NCBI GenBank assembly: GCA_937863215.1
Contig: CALMFQ010000416.1
Coordinates: forward strand, 1 to 7,680
DNA from: an uncultured Pseudomonadota bacterium
GTDB lineage: Bacteria; Pseudomonadota; Gammaproteobacteria; Burkholderiales; SCOH01
Length of the DNA: 7,680 nt
Direction: 5' to 3'
Below the pieces are notes generated by a model. That model was given only the letters and a program-made list of their open reading frames with translations, ran no database searches and was not told the DNA's origin. Position 1 is the first letter of the stretch. Each line of letters begins with the position of its first letter. This document shows, in pieces, positions 5,920-7,680 of this stretch. Both the position numbers and the translations under genes were made by a program.

Positions 5920-6489
5920 ATGAATGACGATCTGACGCAAATGGAGCTGCAGTTCATTGAGGACTTCAGCCTACTGATGATTCAGGACCGCTTTCCGCGC
6001 ATGGCGGGGCGTATTTTGTGCCTGTTGCTGTTGAAGGATCCGGAACCCTTGTCCGCTCCGCAAATTGGCGCGCTGCTCAAGGCCAGCAAGGGTTCGGTCA
6101 GCACCTTGCTGCGCCAGTTGCTTGCCGCCGGTTTGATTGAGCAGAAAGCGATCCCGGGGGAGCGGCGCGAGTTTTATGGCTCAGGCAATCTGGTGATCGA
6201 CAAGCTTTTCGTCGCGATGCAGATGCTGGCAAAAGCCTATGTGTTGCTGATCGACAAGGCGGAGGCAGACTTGGCCCTGGCCGGGAAAGCCTTGTCCCCC
6301 GGCCTGAAGCGGTTGCGCTGGGCGGAGGAAGGCATGCTGGAGGCGTTACCGGTATTGCAGCGGCAGCTCAACGAGCGGATCGCCGCCAGGCAGAAACAGG
6401 CGCAGCGCGTGCCCGACGCCGATTCGAGTGCGGAATCAAAGAGCGACAACGTTACCGCTGCCCAGTCAGGAGAACGATTCCAATGGTGA
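5920..6489 (+). CDS. GbsR/MarR-type winged-helix transcriptional regulator
   Basis: A 189-residue DNA-binding protein from the ATG at 5920 (MNDDLTQMEL). The frame is open back to a TTG at 5863, but that would place the promoter and palindrome inside the coding region; GTG at 5911 and ATG at 5890 are other possibilities. No strong ribosome site is seen, and the predicted leader is short. The winged helix spans about residues 28-88: GRILCLLLLKDPEPLS, then APQIGALLKASKGSVSTLLR as helix-turn-helix and recognition helix, then GLIEQKAIPGERREFY as the wing. The ASKGSVST and PGERREFY signatures fit the GbsR-like branch, whose members repress osmoprotectant or membrane-related genes, often their own neighbours. 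A helical, probably dimerising region follows (residues 90-155), and the last 30 residues are polar and likely disordered. Its stop lies 7 bp inside the glycosyltransferase gene, so both form one operon. The inducer is unknown. Confidence 0.88.
   Translation: MNDDLTQMELQFIEDFSLLMIQDRFPRMAGRILCLLLLKDPEPLSAPQIGALLKASKGSVSTLLRQLLAAGLIEQKAIPGERREFYGSGNLVIDKLFVAMQMLAKAYVLLIDKAEADLALAGKALSPGLKRLRWAEEGMLEALPVLQRQLNERIAARQKQAQRVPDADSSAESKSDNVTAAQSGERFQW
6468..6472 (+). promoter_or_regulatory. Shine-Dalgarno site for the glycosyltransferase gene
   Basis: AGGAG sits 10 nt before the ATG at 6483, within the last codons of the regulator gene. It fixes the start of the glycosyltransferase and supports translation coupled to the regulator. 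Confidence 0.7.
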
Positions 6490-7634
6490 TTTTCGCGACA
6501 GCCATTCTGGCGCTTGCGGTTCTGGCCAGTCTGCAGGTATTTGCCGGTATGGCGCGTCTCAAGCGTCTGGCCGACTTGCCGGCCAGTCTGCCGGCAAGCC
6601 CTCCCAAGGTTTCGATCGTCATCCCCGCCTGCAACGAGGCGGCGACCATTGAGGCGGCGATGGCGTCGATTCTGCAAATCGACTACCCCGAGCTGGAGAT
6701 CATCGCGATCAACGATCGCTCCAGTGACGAAACTTTGACGATCCTGAACCGATTGGCCAGCCGCGATGCCAGACTGCGGGTTTGCTCAATCGATCGTCTT
6801 CCGGACCGCTGGTTGGGGAAATGCCATGCCATGGAAGTCGGCCGCCAGTACGCGCAGGGAACATATCTTTTGTTCACCGATGCCGATGTTCATCTCGCCG
6901 GTAATGCCCTGCGCAGAGCCGTCAGCTATATGGAAGCCCGATGTCTGGACCATCTGGTGGCGGCGCCGCAGTTGCATGCACCGACGCTGGGGCTGAAACT
7001 GTTTCTGCCCATGTATCTGCTGGGCTTTTACGCTGGCTTCAAACCTTGGCTGGCGGCCGATCCGAACAGCAAAGCCTTTGTCGGTTTCGGCGCCTTCAAT
7101 CTGGTCAGGGCCGAGACCTGTCGCGAGAGCAACGCGCTGGCCCAAATTGCCTTGTGCCCCGACGAAGACCTGAAGCTGGGCAAGGTGCTCAAGGCTCACG
7201 GAGCCAAGCAGGAGGCGCTAGTGGGCGTCGGTGCGGTTGCGGTCGAGTGGTATGACAGCCTGCCGGCAATGATAAAAGGGCTGGAAAAGAATACCTTTGC
7301 CATCTACGACTACAGCCTGGCCCAGGTGTGCGGGGCAAGCGTATTGCTGTGCCTGTTTTATCTCCTGCCGGCGATCGCGCTATTGCTTACCGGCGGCATT
7401 CCGTTTTACTTGTGCGCCGCTTTATACGGAGTCAATGTGGCGACCGTCGCCGGCGTTACTTGTCAACACGATCCAACAGCCCGGCGAGCATACGCCTTGC
7501 TCTACCCGATTTCTGCGGCGGTATTGCTGTTTATGCTGTGGAACTCCGCGCTTTCCGTGCTGCGCCACCAGGGAATCACCTGGCGCGGTACGTATTATCC
7601 GATCGCTTTATTGAAATCCGGGCGACGCTATTGA
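6483..7634 (+). CDS. Membrane glycosyltransferase family 2, CrtQ/HpnB-like
   Basis: A complete 383-residue GT-A type glycosyltransferase. An N-terminal membrane segment (residues 1-22) precedes the catalytic domain: VSIVIPACNEA (43-53), the nucleotide-sugar Asp in INDRSSDET (D78), WLGKCHAM (110-117), the metal-binding D-x-D in FTDADV (D133, D135) and the late acidic motif DEDLKLG (227-233). A hydrophobic stretch at about 168-190 may lie on the membrane. After GLEKNTFA (266-273) come about three C-terminal membrane helices (roughly 285-303, 306-325 and 337-360), then WRGTYY (367-372). This order, with WLGK, GxxKN and a closing W-x-G-x-x-Y, resembles staphyloxanthin CrtQ and hopanoid-associated HpnB, suggesting a lipid or isoprenoid acceptor at the inner membrane. 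No carotenoid or hopanoid gene is visible, so the acceptor and sugar are unknown. Overlaps the upstream regulator gene by 7 bp and is presumably controlled by it. The short repeat LPASLPASP (32-40) is a Pro-rich linker. Confidence 0.9.
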   Translation: MVIFATAILALAVLASLQVFAGMARLKRLADLPASLPASPPKVSIVIPACNEAATIEAAMASILQIDYPELEIIAINDRSSDETLTILNRLASRDARLRVCSIDRLPDRWLGKCHAMEVGRQYAQGTYLLFTDADVHLAGNALRRAVSYMEARCLDHLVAAPQLHAPTLGLKLFLPMYLLGFYAGFKPWLAADPNSKAFVGFGAFNLVRAETCRESNALAQIALCPDEDLKLGKVLKAHGAKQEALVGVGAVAVEWYDSLPAMIKGLEKNTFAIYDYSLAQVCGASVLLCLFYLLPAIALLLTGGIPFYLCAALYGVNVATVAGVTCQHDPTARRAYALLYPISAAVLLFMLWNSALSVLRHQGITWRGTYYPIALLKSGRRY

Positions 7635-7646
7635 TCCGGCCCGATT

Positions 7647-7680
7647 ATGTTTGAACCTGCTCCAAATACTCCCTCCCTTT
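7647..7680 (+). CDS. Possible start of a further gene, cut by the window edge
   Basis: An ATG at 7647, 12 nt after the glycosyltransferase stop, opens a frame (MFEPAPNTPSL) that runs to the edge. No clear Shine-Dalgarno sequence precedes it. The tight spacing would fit a third gene of the operon, but 11 codons are too few to identify it. Confidence 0.25.
   Translation, partial: MFEPAPNTPSL

Noticed and set aside
6575..6598. 9-bp inverted repeat CTTGCCGGC / GCCGGCAAG with a 6-nt spacer
   Set aside because: It lies inside the glycosyltransferase coding region in a stretch encoding the repeated Leu-Pro-Ala-Ser linker, which explains it as codon repetition.
1..7680. CRISPR arrays, tRNA or rRNA genes, insertion sequences, prophage or toxin-antitoxin genes
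   Set aside because: No regularly spaced repeats, RNA gene signatures, transposase or integrase motifs, or small paired genes were seen on either strand.

Overview
The window reads as ordinary chromosomal DNA from a GC-rich Gram-negative bacterium. Protein similarities recalled from memory (a PA2778-type peptidase, a YcfH-like TatD protein, a proteobacterial GbsR-type regulator) point to a beta- or gammaproteobacterium, and a Neisseriales-like betaproteobacterium is my best guess. That placement is inference. It holds seven supportable genes, six complete and one cut by the left edge, plus a possible eighth starting at the right edge. I see no rRNA, tRNA, CRISPR array, insertion sequence or phage gene.

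Left part (1-3046). A rightward C39-like cysteine peptidase with TPR repeats, 5' end missing, meets a leftward group of three genes. Their stop codons interlock in a single CTAG. In transcription order the leftward group is a TatD/YcfH metal-dependent hydrolase, a PhnP-like metallo-beta-lactamase-fold hydrolase joined to it by an ATGA overlap, and a small helical protein. The small protein carries a CheZ-like D-x-x-x-Q motif and an acidic tail ending in Phe, so it may be a phospho-CheY-type phosphatase.

Middle (3047-3244). A 198-bp gap separates the TatD gene from the gene upstream of it. It contains a 9-bp inverted repeat with arms 75 bp apart, a small internal hairpin and two perfect palindromes, but no convincing rho-independent terminator.

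Right part (3245-7680). A large leftward gene encodes a lipoprotein of the penicillin acylase (S45, Ntn-hydrolase) family with its nucleophilic Ser, beta-His23 and oxyanion Asn visible. It is divergent from a rightward pair: a GbsR/MarR-type winged-helix repressor overlapping by 7 bp a membrane family 2 glycosyltransferase of the CrtQ/HpnB type. The 146-bp divergent region holds an 18-bp near-perfect palindrome placed to overlap the start site of the rightward promoter and the -35 of the leftward one. A simple reading is that the regulator controls itself, the glycosyltransferase and the acylase together, in an envelope-lipid, carotenoid or signal-molecule function that the sequence alone does not name. 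This divergent module is the most interesting part of the window. The rest looks like conserved housekeeping or accessory genes.
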